A DNA stretch of 15,783 nucleotides from an uncultured Clostridium sp. (GTDB lineage Bacteria > Bacillota > Clostridia > UBA1212 > UBA1255): positions 1 through 15,783 of the forward strand of contig UQSG01000046.1 of assembly GCA_900543695.1 (NCBI GenBank), written 5' to 3'. Within the stretch, counting starts at the first letter, position 1. Each line of letters begins with the position of its first letter. Shown here piece by piece: positions 1-6,511 of the stretch. A program made the position numbers and the translations under genes. The notes beneath the pieces are model-generated. The model did not search any database, was not told the origin of the DNA, and worked only from the letters and a program-made list of their open reading frames with translations.

Positions 1-60
1 AATTTCTTCTCTTCTCTCACCTTTTTTACTCTCGCACCTCCCTCCAAGTAAAAACGCGAA
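1..60. other. Window edge, no supported gene
   Basis: AT/CT-rich edge sequence. On the minus strand there is a purine-rich GGAGGGAGG stretch (about 40-48) that resembles a ribosome binding site, followed by a possible GTG and a few open codons running off the window. That is too little to call a gene. Nothing else is visible. Confidence 0.4.
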
Positions 61-97
61 AAAACAACAAAAAACCCGCAGAATCAAATTCCGCGGG
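61..97 (-). terminator. Intrinsic terminator of the 6S RNA / ispD-side transcripts
   Basis: Read on the minus strand, a 10-bp stem (75-84 with 88-97, one A-C mismatch, 3-nt loop) is followed by TTTTTTG and a further T-rich run (61-74). This is a classical rho-independent terminator. It lies about 30 nt beyond the closing helix of the 6S RNA, and it is the first terminator downstream of ispD and the small DUF3343 gene. Confidence 0.85.
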
Positions 98-119
98 CAG
101 AAACATTTACAAATAAAAT

Positions 120-338
120 TTGATATTTGATAGGCCCCGAAGTGCCGCCCCGATATTTTGACACCTAGCCGCGCTAGGTGGGTATCCTGTGTGTATTATC
201 AATCTTCCGCTGCCGGGGATGCCGGAATTAGCTTGCGGCCCGATTTAAAAACATCTGACTCGGAATCCCTTAAATATGATGTAGGTTCAAAATATAGGTT
301 CTTGTCGAACACCCCAGGAAGCCTATCAAGCATCCACT
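120..338 (-). ncRNA. ssrS: 6S RNA (RNA polymerase regulator)
   Basis: 6S RNA mimics an open promoter and binds the sigma-A holoenzyme, lowering transcription in stationary phase. On the minus strand a 9-bp perfect closing helix pairs 321-329 with 127-135. After a small internal loop a second helix pairs 310-315 with 139-144, in matching register. The 5' arm reads CTGGGGTGTTCGACAAG and the 3' arm reads GGGCGGCACTTCGGGG. These resemble the E. coli 6S arms CTGAGATGTTCGCAAG and GGCGGCATCTCGGAG as I recall them. An 8-bp perfect hairpin (162-180) lies on the 3' side, where 6S RNAs carry a small hairpin in the central bubble. A good promoter predicts a 5' end near 338. The 3' end is approximate; the primary transcript probably runs to the terminator at 75-97. 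The identification rests on arm sequence and fold, not on a covariance search. Confidence 0.75.
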
Positions 339-344
339 GCCGTA

Positions 345-373
345 ATTATATATTGATTTCAAGCAAAAAGCAA
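345..373 (-). promoter_or_regulatory. Sigma-A promoter of 6S RNA
   Basis: On the minus strand: -35 TTGCTT (368-373), 17-bp spacer, -10 TATAAT (345-350). The predicted start is near 338, just before the 6S closing helix. It sits directly downstream of the stop codon of the DUF3343 gene. Confidence 0.7.
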
Positions 374-381
374 GCGTATTT

Positions 382-603
382 TTAAATGGAAACAATTTCA
401 TTATCGAAGCCGTTGCCGCGTAAAATACTCGTTACGGCAGAAAAATACCGCGCAGGGAACTCTACACTGTATGAACATGTTTTACCATCAATAAAGCGCT
501 GCGGCGTTGGAACGATCGCACCGCTGATTTTACATTGACGGAGCATGCCCAAAATAGCGGCCGCTTGATTCTGCGTCCGAGCGATGCATAAACATCTTGC
601 CAT
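382..603 (-). CDS. DUF3343 / putative Se-S carrier-like small protein
   Basis: A 73-residue protein. Its pattern matches the DUF3343 (Se/S carrier-like) family: an N-terminal beta strand, an Ala-rich helix (NQAAAILGML, residues 12-21), the proline strand IVPTPQRF (30-37), a single conserved-position Cys (C43) and a C-terminal helix plus strand. The usual Cys-Gly in this family is Cys-Ser here. Members are thought to act in sulfur or selenium handling, but no reaction is established. The ATG at 603 is preferred because a GGAGGTG lies 13 nt upstream; the longer open frame (to 759) would run into ispD in another frame. It follows ispD by 23 nt on the same strand and is probably cotranscribed. 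Confidence 0.6.
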   Translation of the reverse strand: MARCLCIARTQNQAAAILGMLRQCKISGAIVPTPQRFIDGKTCSYSVEFPARYFSAVTSILRGNGFDNEIVSI

Positions 604-626
604 TCCCGAATCTACACCTCCGAATC

Positions 627-1304
627 CTATTCCATTATGCTGTATAATATTCGGAGATCCTCCTCTGTTGTGATTTTTATGTTCAGCTTGTCGCCTTCTA
701 CCAGAAAAACCTCGCCGCCGCTGTGCAGGATGAGCGCCGCGTCGTCCGTGGCGCCGCAATCCTCGCAGGCAAGATGCGCCTGGTAGATCAGGCCGAGCCG
801 GAAGGACTGGGGCGTTTGTACATTGTATAAAACCTCACGGTTGGGAACTCTGTGGAGTCTGGCTCCATCCACGGAGACCGCAATGGTGTCGCTGCTGGGC
901 ACCACGGTTTCGCACGCGCCTTTTTCCTTTGCGACGGCAATATTTTCCGTAATAATCCGCGCGGAAGGGTTTGGACGAGCACCGTCGTGGATCAAAACGA
1001 TATCGTCCTTTCCATGCGTTTCCATCAGTTTTGAGACGCCGATTTTCGAGGATTCACGGCGCGTACCCCCTCCTGCGCAGATCCAGAAAATTTTGGGAAT
1101 CTGATATTCATTTATCATTTTTTGGGTAAAATCAACGCTGTTGCTTGGGCAAATAACGCAAATTTCATCGATTTCGGGGTGTTTGGCAAATGCTTCCAGA
1201 GTATAAATCAGAATCGGTTTTTCTTTATATTCTATAAATTGCTTCGGCACTGGGGCGCCCATTCTGGTTCCCTTTCCGGCCGCAAGAATCAATGCAATGT
1301 TCAT
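627..1304 (-). CDS. ispD: 2-C-methyl-D-erythritol 4-phosphate cytidylyltransferase
   Basis: IspD transfers CMP from CTP to 2-C-methyl-D-erythritol 4-phosphate, an early step of the non-mevalonate (MEP) isoprenoid pathway in the cytoplasm. The 225-residue product has the usual length and motifs: LAAGKGTRMG then PKQF (CTP-binding loop, residues 8-23), a LIHDGARP segment, SSDTI, NREVLYNVQTPQSF, TDDA, and the C-terminal NIKITTEEDL. The start at 1304 is chosen because AAAGGGG lies about 7 nt upstream. The in-frame ATG at 1325 overlaps a promoter -10 and has no ribosome binding site. The related ribitol-5-phosphate cytidylyltransferase TarI is the main alternative, but no tar genes are visible nearby. 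Confidence 0.85.
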   Translation of the reverse strand: MNIALILAAGKGTRMGAPVPKQFIEYKEKPILIYTLEAFAKHPEIDEICVICPSNSVDFTQKMINEYQIPKIFWICAGGGTRRESSKIGVSKLMETHGKDDIVLIHDGARPNPSARIITENIAVAKEKGACETVVPSSDTIAVSVDGARLHRVPNREVLYNVQTPQSFRLGLIYQAHLACEDCGATDDAALILHSGGEVFLVEGDKLNIKITTEEDLRILYSIME

Positions 1305-1333
1305 CTGAGGGCCCCTTTCTTTCATTATACAGT

Positions 1334-1361
1334 ATTATACAGCATTTCAAGATATTGTCAC
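1334..1361 (-). promoter_or_regulatory. Promoter of ispD
   Basis: On the minus strand: -35 GTGACA (1356-1361), 16-bp spacer, -10 TATAAT (1334-1339). A second TATAAT lies at 1324-1329 with TTGAAA 15 bp upstream, and could be an alternative start. Confidence 0.6.
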
Positions 1362-1421
1362 CTCAAAAATCATTTTTGTTTTTACTCACGGCCGGCTTTC
1401 AAAGTAAAAACCTTCAGAATA

Positions 1422-1450
1422 TTGACTTCGGACATGTTTCGCTTTATTAT
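1422..1450 (+). promoter_or_regulatory. Sigma-A promoter of gltX-glnS
   Basis: -35 TTGACT (1422-1427), 17-bp spacer, -10 TATTAT (1445-1450). It is divergent from the ispD promoter. The predicted start is near 1457, directly before an 18-bp AT palindrome. Confidence 0.75.
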
Positions 1451-1457
1451 TATAAAG

Positions 1458-1475
1458 ATAAAATCAGTATTTTAT
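1458..1475. repeat. 18-bp AT-rich palindrome, copy 1
   Basis: ATAAAAT-CAGT-ATTTTAT, perfect 7-bp arms. It lies at the predicted gltX transcription start. A copy differing by one base lies in the promoter of the GH127 gene (6439-6456). It could be an operator or a chance AT-rich match. Confidence 0.4.
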
Positions 1476-1500
1476 AAATATATGAAAGGAAAAATAGGAT

Positions 1501-2988
1501 ATGGCTGTCATCAGAACAAGATTCGCTCCAAGCCCCACTGGCTTCATGCATATCGGAAATTTACGGACCGCTTTATATGAATATTTGATTGCACGTTCAA
1601 AGGGCGGGCAATTTATATTGAGAATCGAGGATACCGACCAGGGACGGTATGTAGAGGGCGCCATGGATGCAGTCTTAGAAACGCTTCGAATGACCGGAAT
1701 CACATACGACGAGGGGCCCGGCGTCGGCGGCGATTATGGCCCGTATATTCAGAGCGAGCGCAAGGCCATCTATCTGGAATATGCAAAACAGCTCGTCCAG
1801 CGCGGGGCGGCGTATTATTGCTTCTGTTCGAAGGAGCGCCTTGACGCGCTCAGGACAAGCGAGGGAGTCTCCTTCAATTACGACCGGCATTGTCTCGGTC
1901 TTCCGCAGGAGGAGATCGAAAGGAACCTGGCGGAGGGCAAGCCGTACGTCATCCGGCAATTAGTCCCCAGAGAAGGAAAAACCACCTTCAGCGACGTCGT
2001 TTACGGCGACATAACGGTAGATAACGATACACTTGACGACCAGATCCTGATTAAATCCGATGGTCTGCCGACCTACAATTTTGCAAACGTGATCGATGAC
2101 CACCTTATGAAAATAACCCATGTGGTCCGGGGCAACGAATACCTCTCCTCCACTCCGAAATATAATATTCTGTATCAGGCGTTCGGGTGGGAAATCCCTG
2201 TATACATCCATTTGCCGAGCATCATGAAGGACGCGCACACCAAGCTTTCCAAGCGAAACGGAGACGCTTCCTTCCAGGATCTTATCCAGAAGGGCTATCT
2301 TCCCGAGGCAATTCTCAACTATATTGCACTGCTTGGCTGGAGCCCGGGAGGAACCCGCGAATTTTTCACACTCAAAGAGCTGGAAGAGAATTTTACCATC
2401 GAAGGGCTCAACAAGTCGCCCTCGATTTTTGATATTGAGAAGCTTCGTTGGATGAATGCGGAATATATTCGGAACAGCACGCCCGAGCAGTTCCGGCAGC
2501 TTGCGCAGCCGTATGTAGAACAGGCGCTCGGCGAAGCCGATCTCGATATCGGTAAAATCTGCGCGCTCATTCAGCAAAGAACTGAGGTTTTAACGGAAAT
2601 CCCGGATAAAATCGTTTTTTTCAAGGAACTGCCTGAGTATGACACTGCAATCTACTGCCATAAAAAAATGAAAACCGACCGCGTCAATTCGCTGGAAAAT
2701 CTGCGGAAGGTTCTCCAATATTTTACGGACAACGAAAGCACGCTGCGCGCCGGCTGGACGTCCGCCCGGCTTTATGAAGCGCTCTGCGCTCTGGCAGAAC
2801 AAAACGGCGTGAAAAACAGTCAGATTCTCTGGCCCGTCAGAACGGCGCTCAGCGGAAAAGAGGTCAGTCCCGGAGGCGCCACGGAAATCGCGGAAATCCT
2901 GGGGTACGGCGAAACGATGCGCAGGCTTGCCGTCGGAATCAAAAAGCTCGAAACGGAAGGAACGGTAGAAAATGGAAGCCAGCAATAA
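1501..2988 (+). CDS. gltX: Glutamate--tRNA ligase (GluRS)
   Basis: A class I aminoacyl-tRNA synthetase that charges tRNA-Glu with glutamate. The 495-residue length fits bacterial GluRS. The N-terminal Rossmann fold carries the HIGH-type motif HIGN (residues 17-20) in APSPTGFMHIGN, and KLSKR (248-252) is the KMSKS-type loop. C107-x-C109 with H130-C131 marks a zinc-site-like insertion. The C-terminal third (from about 320) is the helical anticodon-binding region. AAAGGA lies 10 nt upstream of the ATG. The gene overlaps glnS by 17 nt, so both are probably read from the promoter at 1422-1450. With a GlnRS present, this enzyme is probably of the discriminating type; that is inference. Confidence 0.95.
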   Translation: MAVIRTRFAPSPTGFMHIGNLRTALYEYLIARSKGGQFILRIEDTDQGRYVEGAMDAVLETLRMTGITYDEGPGVGGDYGPYIQSERKAIYLEYAKQLVQRGAAYYCFCSKERLDALRTSEGVSFNYDRHCLGLPQEEIERNLAEGKPYVIRQLVPREGKTTFSDVVYGDITVDNDTLDDQILIKSDGLPTYNFANVIDDHLMKITHVVRGNEYLSSTPKYNILYQAFGWEIPVYIHLPSIMKDAHTKLSKRNGDASFQDLIQKGYLPEAILNYIALLGWSPGGTREFFTLKELEENFTIEGLNKSPSIFDIEKLRWMNAEYIRNSTPEQFRQLAQPYVEQALGEADLDIGKICALIQQRTEVLTEIPDKIVFFKELPEYDTAIYCHKKMKTDRVNSLENLRKVLQYFTDNESTLRAGWTSARLYEALCALAEQNGVKNSQILWPVRTALSGKEVSPGGATEIAEILGYGETMRRLAVGIKKLETEGTVENGSQQ

Positions 2989-4648
2989 CTTTATACATGA
3001 AATCGTAGAAAACGACATCAAGGAAGGCGGCAGATACTACGGAAAAACCGTCTGTACGCGTTTTCCCCCGGAGCCGAACGGCTATCTGCACATCGGACAT
3101 GCAAAGGCGATCTGCATCGATTTTGGAACGGCGGAAAAGTACGGCGGTTACTGCAACCTGCGCTTTGACGATACAAATCCGAGCAAGGAGGACACGGAAT
3201 ATGTCGACGCAATCATGAACGACGTCCGCTGGCTTGGCTATACCTGGAAAAACGTTTTGTATGCCTCGGATTATTTTCTCCGTATGTATGAATGCGCCGA
3301 AAAGCTCATAAAAGACGGCCTGGCCTATGTCTGCGATCTGAATGCCGATGAAATCCGGGAGTATCGCGGCACGCTCACGGAGCCGGGAACCAACAGCCCG
3401 TACCGCGACCGCGCTCCGGAGGAAAATCTTGAATTGTTCCGGAGGATGCGAAGCGGCGAGTTTCCCGACGGGAGCAGGGTGCTCCGGGCCAAAATCGATA
3501 TGGCGTCGCCCAACATGAATCTGCGCGATCCCGTCCTGTATCGGATCGTACACGCCCAGCATCATCATACCGGGGACGCCTGGTGCATCTATCCGATGTA
3601 CGATTTCGCACATCCGCTGGAGGATGCGTTTGAAGGCGTCACGCATTCGCTGTGCGACCTCGGGTTTAAGGACCACCGGCCGCTTTACGATTGGGTGGTG
3701 GAAAAATGCGGACCGTTTGATCCGGCTCCGTGTCAGAATGAGTTTGCACGCCTGAATCTTACGTATACGATCATGAGCAAGCGCTACCTGCGCAAAATGG
3801 TAGAAACCGGCATCGTAAACGGATGGGATGATCCGCGGATGCCGACGCTGTGCGGTCTCAGAAGAAGAGGCTATACCCCGGCCTCCATCCGGAATTTTAT
3901 CGATATGGTCGGCGTATCCACAAGCTACAGCGTCGCAGATTACGGGCTGCTGGAATATTGTATCCGCGAGGATCTGAACCGGATCGCGCCGCGCGGCATG
4001 GCCGTCCTGGATCCCATTAAGCTTGTCATTGATAATTACGACGAGACGGCGATCGAGGAATTCGACGCCGAGGTCAATCCGGAAAACCCGGATATGGGCA
4101 TGAGAAAGGTCGCTTTTTCCAAAAAGCTTTACATTGAGCGGTCTGATTTCATGATTGAACCCGTCAAGGGCTATTTCCGGCTCTTCCCCGGCAATGAGGT
4201 TCGCCTGAAATACGCCTATTATGTCAGGGCCGTTTCCTACGAAACGGATGAAAACGGGAATGTCACAGTCGTACACTGCACTTACGATCCGGCCTCGAGA
4301 GGCGGCTGGCTGCCCGATCGGAAGGTAAAAGGAACGATCCACTGGGTTTCCGCGCACGACGCGGTACCGGCAGAGGTCCGCCTGTACGATCAGCTGTTCC
4401 TGGATCCCGATCCCTCCGACGATTCGGACGGAAGGGATTTTACGGAAAAGCTGAATCCCGATTCGCTGCGCGTCTGTAAAAACGCCGTCGTCGAACCGTA
4501 TCTGGCGAATTGTGAGAAAAACGCGCATTTTCAGTTCCTGCGAAACGGCTTTTTCAGCAGCGACGACGAGCATACAAAAGAAAGGCCCGTTTTCAACCGG
4601 ACCGTTTCGCTGAAGGACAGCTGGAAAAAGCAATCCGTCAAGGCCTAA
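2972..4648 (+). CDS. glnS: Glutamine--tRNA ligase (GlnRS)
   Basis: A class I synthetase that directly charges tRNA-Gln with glutamine and ATP. The 558 residues are close to the E. coli enzyme length. It shows FPPEPNGYLHIGHAK with HIGH at residues 40-43, the KMSKS-type loop MSKR at 268-271, and a C-terminal beta-barrel anticodon-binding half including GTIHWV. The ATG overlaps the end of gltX by 17 nt; GGAAGG 11 nt upstream lies inside the gltX coding sequence, which suggests translational coupling. Many Bacillota lack GlnRS and use the GatCAB amidotransferase route, so this gene is informative about the lineage. It ends only 3 nt from the stop of the convergent HAD gene, with no terminator in between. 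Confidence 0.96.
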   Translation: MEASNNFIHEIVENDIKEGGRYYGKTVCTRFPPEPNGYLHIGHAKAICIDFGTAEKYGGYCNLRFDDTNPSKEDTEYVDAIMNDVRWLGYTWKNVLYASDYFLRMYECAEKLIKDGLAYVCDLNADEIREYRGTLTEPGTNSPYRDRAPEENLELFRRMRSGEFPDGSRVLRAKIDMASPNMNLRDPVLYRIVHAQHHHTGDAWCIYPMYDFAHPLEDAFEGVTHSLCDLGFKDHRPLYDWVVEKCGPFDPAPCQNEFARLNLTYTIMSKRYLRKMVETGIVNGWDDPRMPTLCGLRRRGYTPASIRNFIDMVGVSTSYSVADYGLLEYCIREDLNRIAPRGMAVLDPIKLVIDNYDETAIEEFDAEVNPENPDMGMRKVAFSKKLYIERSDFMIEPVKGYFRLFPGNEVRLKYAYYVRAVSYETDENGNVTVVHCTYDPASRGGWLPDRKVKGTIHWVSAHDAVPAEVRLYDQLFLDPDPSDDSDGRDFTEKLNPDSLRVCKNAVVEPYLANCEKNAHFQFLRNGFFSSDDEHTKERPVFNRTVSLKDSWKKQSVKA

Positions 4649-4651
4649 AGC

Positions 4652-5266
4652 TTATCCCAGAAACAGGGCGTAAAGTTCCGCCATATTGCCGGCGGTATAT
4701 TCGGCCTCCGAAGCCGCTGCGCCGGGATTCCCGTCCGTAAAAAGGCACGTGTGGATTCCGGCGTTTTTCCCGCTTAAAATATCGATTTCCCGGTCTCCGA
4801 TCATGATCGTTTCCGCCGGATCGAGCTGAAATTCGTCAAGCAGATACCGGATCGCATCCGGAGCCGGCTTCATCGGGAAGCCGTTTTCTCTTGTGACAAA
4901 GCCCGTGAAATACTTTCGAAGGGCGAAGCGATCGAGATAGCGGATGGAAACGGCGTCGCGGTGTGTATATAGAAAATTTTTGCCTTTTCTGTCAAAAACT
5001 CCCGATAAGACGCGCTCCGTTCCCTCGTATGGGCGCGCCAGAGGCGGCCGGTCAATTTCTCCCTCCCGGCGAGAAAATTCCGCCCATTCCGCAGCGTCGG
5101 CATTGCAAAACATGCGGGCCCTCCCCATGTTCTCCCGGCACACAGCGTACAGCGCGCCGTAATCATAATGTCTGCCCTGTTCGGCCAGATATTCATGAAG
5201 CAGCGTTACGGTATGCGGATATGTATCGAATAATGTTCCGTCGAAATCCCAAATAAAATTTTTCAT
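4652..5266 (-). CDS. HAD-superfamily hydrolase (phosphoglycolate phosphatase-like)
   Basis: A 204-residue Mg-dependent phosphatase of the haloacid dehalogenase superfamily; the substrate cannot be told from sequence. All four motifs are present: DFDGT with nucleophile D7 and acid D9, Thr101 in LYTHRD, Lys133 in KPAPDA, and GDREID with D158 and D162. Residues about 15-85 form the helical cap typical of the Gph/PGMB group. The start is fixed by the catalytic Asp at residue 7. No Shine-Dalgarno sequence is visible before it, and the best promoter puts the transcription start at the A of the ATG. The gene is convergent with glnS and divergent from the GNAT gene. Confidence 0.88.
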   Translation of the reverse strand: MKNFIWDFDGTLFDTYPHTVTLLHEYLAEQGRHYDYGALYAVCRENMGRARMFCNADAAEWAEFSRREGEIDRPPLARPYEGTERVLSGVFDRKGKNFLYTHRDAVSIRYLDRFALRKYFTGFVTRENGFPMKPAPDAIRYLLDEFQLDPAETIMIGDREIDILSGKNAGIHTCLFTDGNPGAAASEAEYTAGNMAELYALFLG

Positions 5267-5272
5267 GCGTTT

Positions 5273-5300
5273 ATTTTAGCAGAACGAAAAGATTTTGCAA
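5273..5300 (-). promoter_or_regulatory. Promoter of HAD gene, possibly leaderless
   Basis: On the minus strand: -35 TTGCAA (5295-5300), 16-bp spacer, -10 TAAAAT (5273-5278). Transcription would begin at about 5266-5267, at the first base of the HAD start codon. Confidence 0.5.
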
Positions 5301-5307
5301 GGCAGTC

Positions 5308-5336
5308 TTGCGGCAAGGGACGCGCCGCGTTAAAAT
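5308..5336 (+). promoter_or_regulatory. Promoter of GNAT gene
   Basis: -35 TTGCGG (5308-5313), 17-bp spacer, -10 TAAAAT (5331-5336). The predicted start is near 5343, which supports translation from the ATG at 5370 rather than the one at 5340. Confidence 0.5.
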
Positions 5337-5369
5337 ATTATGGAAAAATATAGAAAGGATGCGCTGAAT

Positions 5370-5858
5370 ATGGGAATTGTAATCAGAAGAGCGGAACAGG
5401 AAGATCAGTCCGAGCTGCAGCGGCTTCTTAAATATATCGCCGCTTTGCATCATGCCGGGCGACCGGATATTTTCCGTTCCGGCAGCAGTAAATACGATGC
5501 GGCACAGCTGGCCGAAATTCTGCAGGATGAAAGGAAGCCGGTATTCGTTGCCGCCGACGAGACGCGGCACGTCTTTGGATACGCGTTCTGCATCGTGCGC
5601 GAATCCGGCGGAGACGCGCTGCTGAACAGCCGCAGAATCCTCTACGTCGACGATCTCTGCGTGGAAGAGCAAAGCCGCGGTCGGGGGCTTGGCAGAGCGC
5701 TGCTGGAAGAGGTAAAAAAGCACGCTTTGTTCCTCGGAGCCCAGAGCGTCGAGCTGAACGTATGGAATTTTAATCAATCCGCCGTTTCATTTTATGAGCA
5801 TCTTGGATTTTCGGTGCAAAAAAGCATTCTTGAGCTGCCGCTCAATCCCTCGCTCTGA
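5370..5858 (+). CDS. GNAT-family N-acetyltransferase
   Basis: A 162-residue acetyl-CoA-dependent acyltransferase; the acceptor is unknown. The GNAT core is complete: VIRRAEQED at the N terminus, the acetyl-CoA pyrophosphate loop Q101-S-R-G104-R-G106-L-G with the preceding strand LYVDDLCVE (91-99), and the C-terminal N-x-x-AVSFYEHLGF block (135-147), which is typical of RimI-like and related acetyltransferases. AAAGGA lies about 10 nt before the chosen ATG. The upstream in-frame ATG at 5340 has no ribosome binding site and would overlap the predicted transcription start. It is monocistronic, convergent with the next minus-strand gene. Confidence 0.85.
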   Translation: MGIVIRRAEQEDQSELQRLLKYIAALHHAGRPDIFRSGSSKYDAAQLAEILQDERKPVFVAADETRHVFGYAFCIVRESGGDALLNSRRILYVDDLCVEEQSRGRGLGRALLEEVKKHALFLGAQSVELNVWNFNQSAVSFYEHLGFSVQKSILELPLNPSL

Positions 5859-5870
5859 AAATTTTCCGTT

Positions 5871-6275
5871 CTATTCCCTTCCATATACTTCAATTTCAAA
5901 GATACTGGCAAAGCCCTGCTTTCCGATCTGCACTCTGATATAGCGGGCTTTTTCGCCCTCCGGAAGGACCGTATGCTCCAGCGAGGAGGTGTCTGTGACG
6001 CGTTCCGCCGTGCTGTAGGCGCGCCGGGCGGAAAGCAAAAGCTCACCGGAGAGCTCGCCGCCGTGAAGAACGCGCAGGAATTCATTTCGTACTCCGAATT
6101 CCATATATATGGCAGTGTCAGCCCGCAGGACATACGCTGTAAGTCCCTTCTCCCGTTCCGGCTCAGTTTCCTCCCCGCCGCTTCTTCTGCACACTGCCGC
6201 GCAGATCAGCACGGCGGCCAGCAGGATAAGAACAGCAGTCCGCTTCTGTCGATAAATATGGCGATGCGCAGTCAT
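5871..6275 (-). CDS. Small membrane-anchored protein with F5/8C (discoidin)-like C-terminus
   Basis: 134 residues. A basic N-terminus (HRHIYRQKR) is followed by one hydrophobic segment (about 13-29), consistent with a signal anchor with the rest outside the cell. The end, ARYIRVQIG...ASIFEIEVYG (about 109-132), matches the last strands of F5/8 type C carbohydrate-binding domains. The part before it is shorter than a full domain of about 130-150 residues, so this is a minimal or divergent version. There is no proper lipobox: the Cys residues at 25 and 29 lack a matching preceding tripeptide. GGGAGG lies 10 nt before the ATG. It is divergent from the GH127 gene, so a shared role in carbohydrate binding is possible but unproven. 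Confidence 0.55.
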   Translation of the reverse strand: MTAHRHIYRQKRTAVLILLAAVLICAAVCRRSGGEETEPEREKGLTAYVLRADTAIYMEFGVRNEFLRVLHGGELSGELLLSARRAYSTAERVTDTSSLEHTVLPEGEKARYIRVQIGKQGFASIFEIEVYGRE

Positions 6276-6350
6276 TCCGGCACAGCCTCCCTTTCCAAAA
6301 AAGTCGTTTCCAATATAGGGCAATGGCAAATTGAGCAGTTAAGTGTTTTT

Positions 6351-6359
6351 ATTATAGCA
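6351..6359 (-). promoter_or_regulatory. Extended -10 promoter of discoidin-like gene
   Basis: On the minus strand TGCTATAAT forms a perfect extended -10 element. The matching -35 position (TAGATG, 17 bp upstream) is weak, as is usual for extended -10 promoters. Confidence 0.6.
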
Positions 6360-6395
6360 CAAAAAGCGCGCGTCATCTATTTCGATTTTGCCGGC

Positions 6396-6410
6396 TGCCT
6401 CCAGGAGGCA
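6396..6410. promoter_or_regulatory. 15-bp perfect palindrome between divergent promoters
   Basis: TGCCTCC-A-GGAGGCA. It lies between the minus-strand extended -10 (6351-6359) and the plus-strand one (6467-6475) and could be an operator. It does not match the catabolite-repression cre consensus. Confidence 0.35.
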
Positions 6411-6438
6411 AAGCAAAAAACCAGGACATATTTTACAA

Positions 6439-6456
6439 ATAAAATCAGCATTTTAT
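6439..6456. repeat. 18-bp AT-rich palindrome, copy 2
   Basis: ATAAAAT-CAGC-ATTTTAT, one base different from the copy at 1458-1475. It covers the expected -35 region of the GH127 promoter, a position where a bound protein would act on transcription. Confidence 0.4.
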
Positions 6457-6466
6457 TAAACTTTTA

Positions 6467-6475
6467 TGATATACT
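6467..6475 (+). promoter_or_regulatory. Extended -10 promoter of GH127 gene
   Basis: TGATATACT, an extended -10 with no good -35 hexamer at the right distance. The predicted start is near 6482, about 30 nt before the start codon. Confidence 0.6.
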
Positions 6476-6511
6476 AGGGGCAACGAATTTATCTGGCGGA
6501 GGCTGATTGCA

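Noticed and set aside
1..60. Possible minus-strand gene start running off the window
   Set aside because: Only a purine-rich stretch and a few codons are present; spacing to any start codon is poor.
158..385. 75-residue plus-strand open frame
   Set aside because: It is antisense to the 6S RNA, has no ribosome binding site and no protein-like character; the region is explained by RNA structure on the minus strand.
1305..1325. Upstream ATG for ispD (seven extra residues)
   Set aside because: It overlaps a TATAAT box and has no ribosome binding site; the ATG at 1304 has a good one.
2939..4633. 564-residue minus-strand open frame opposite glnS
   Set aside because: It is a shadow of glnS produced by high-GC codon use; glnS itself carries all synthetase motifs.
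6187..6275. Lipoprotein signal in the discoidin-like protein
   Set aside because: The Cys residues at 25 and 29 are not preceded by a lipobox; a plain signal anchor fits better.
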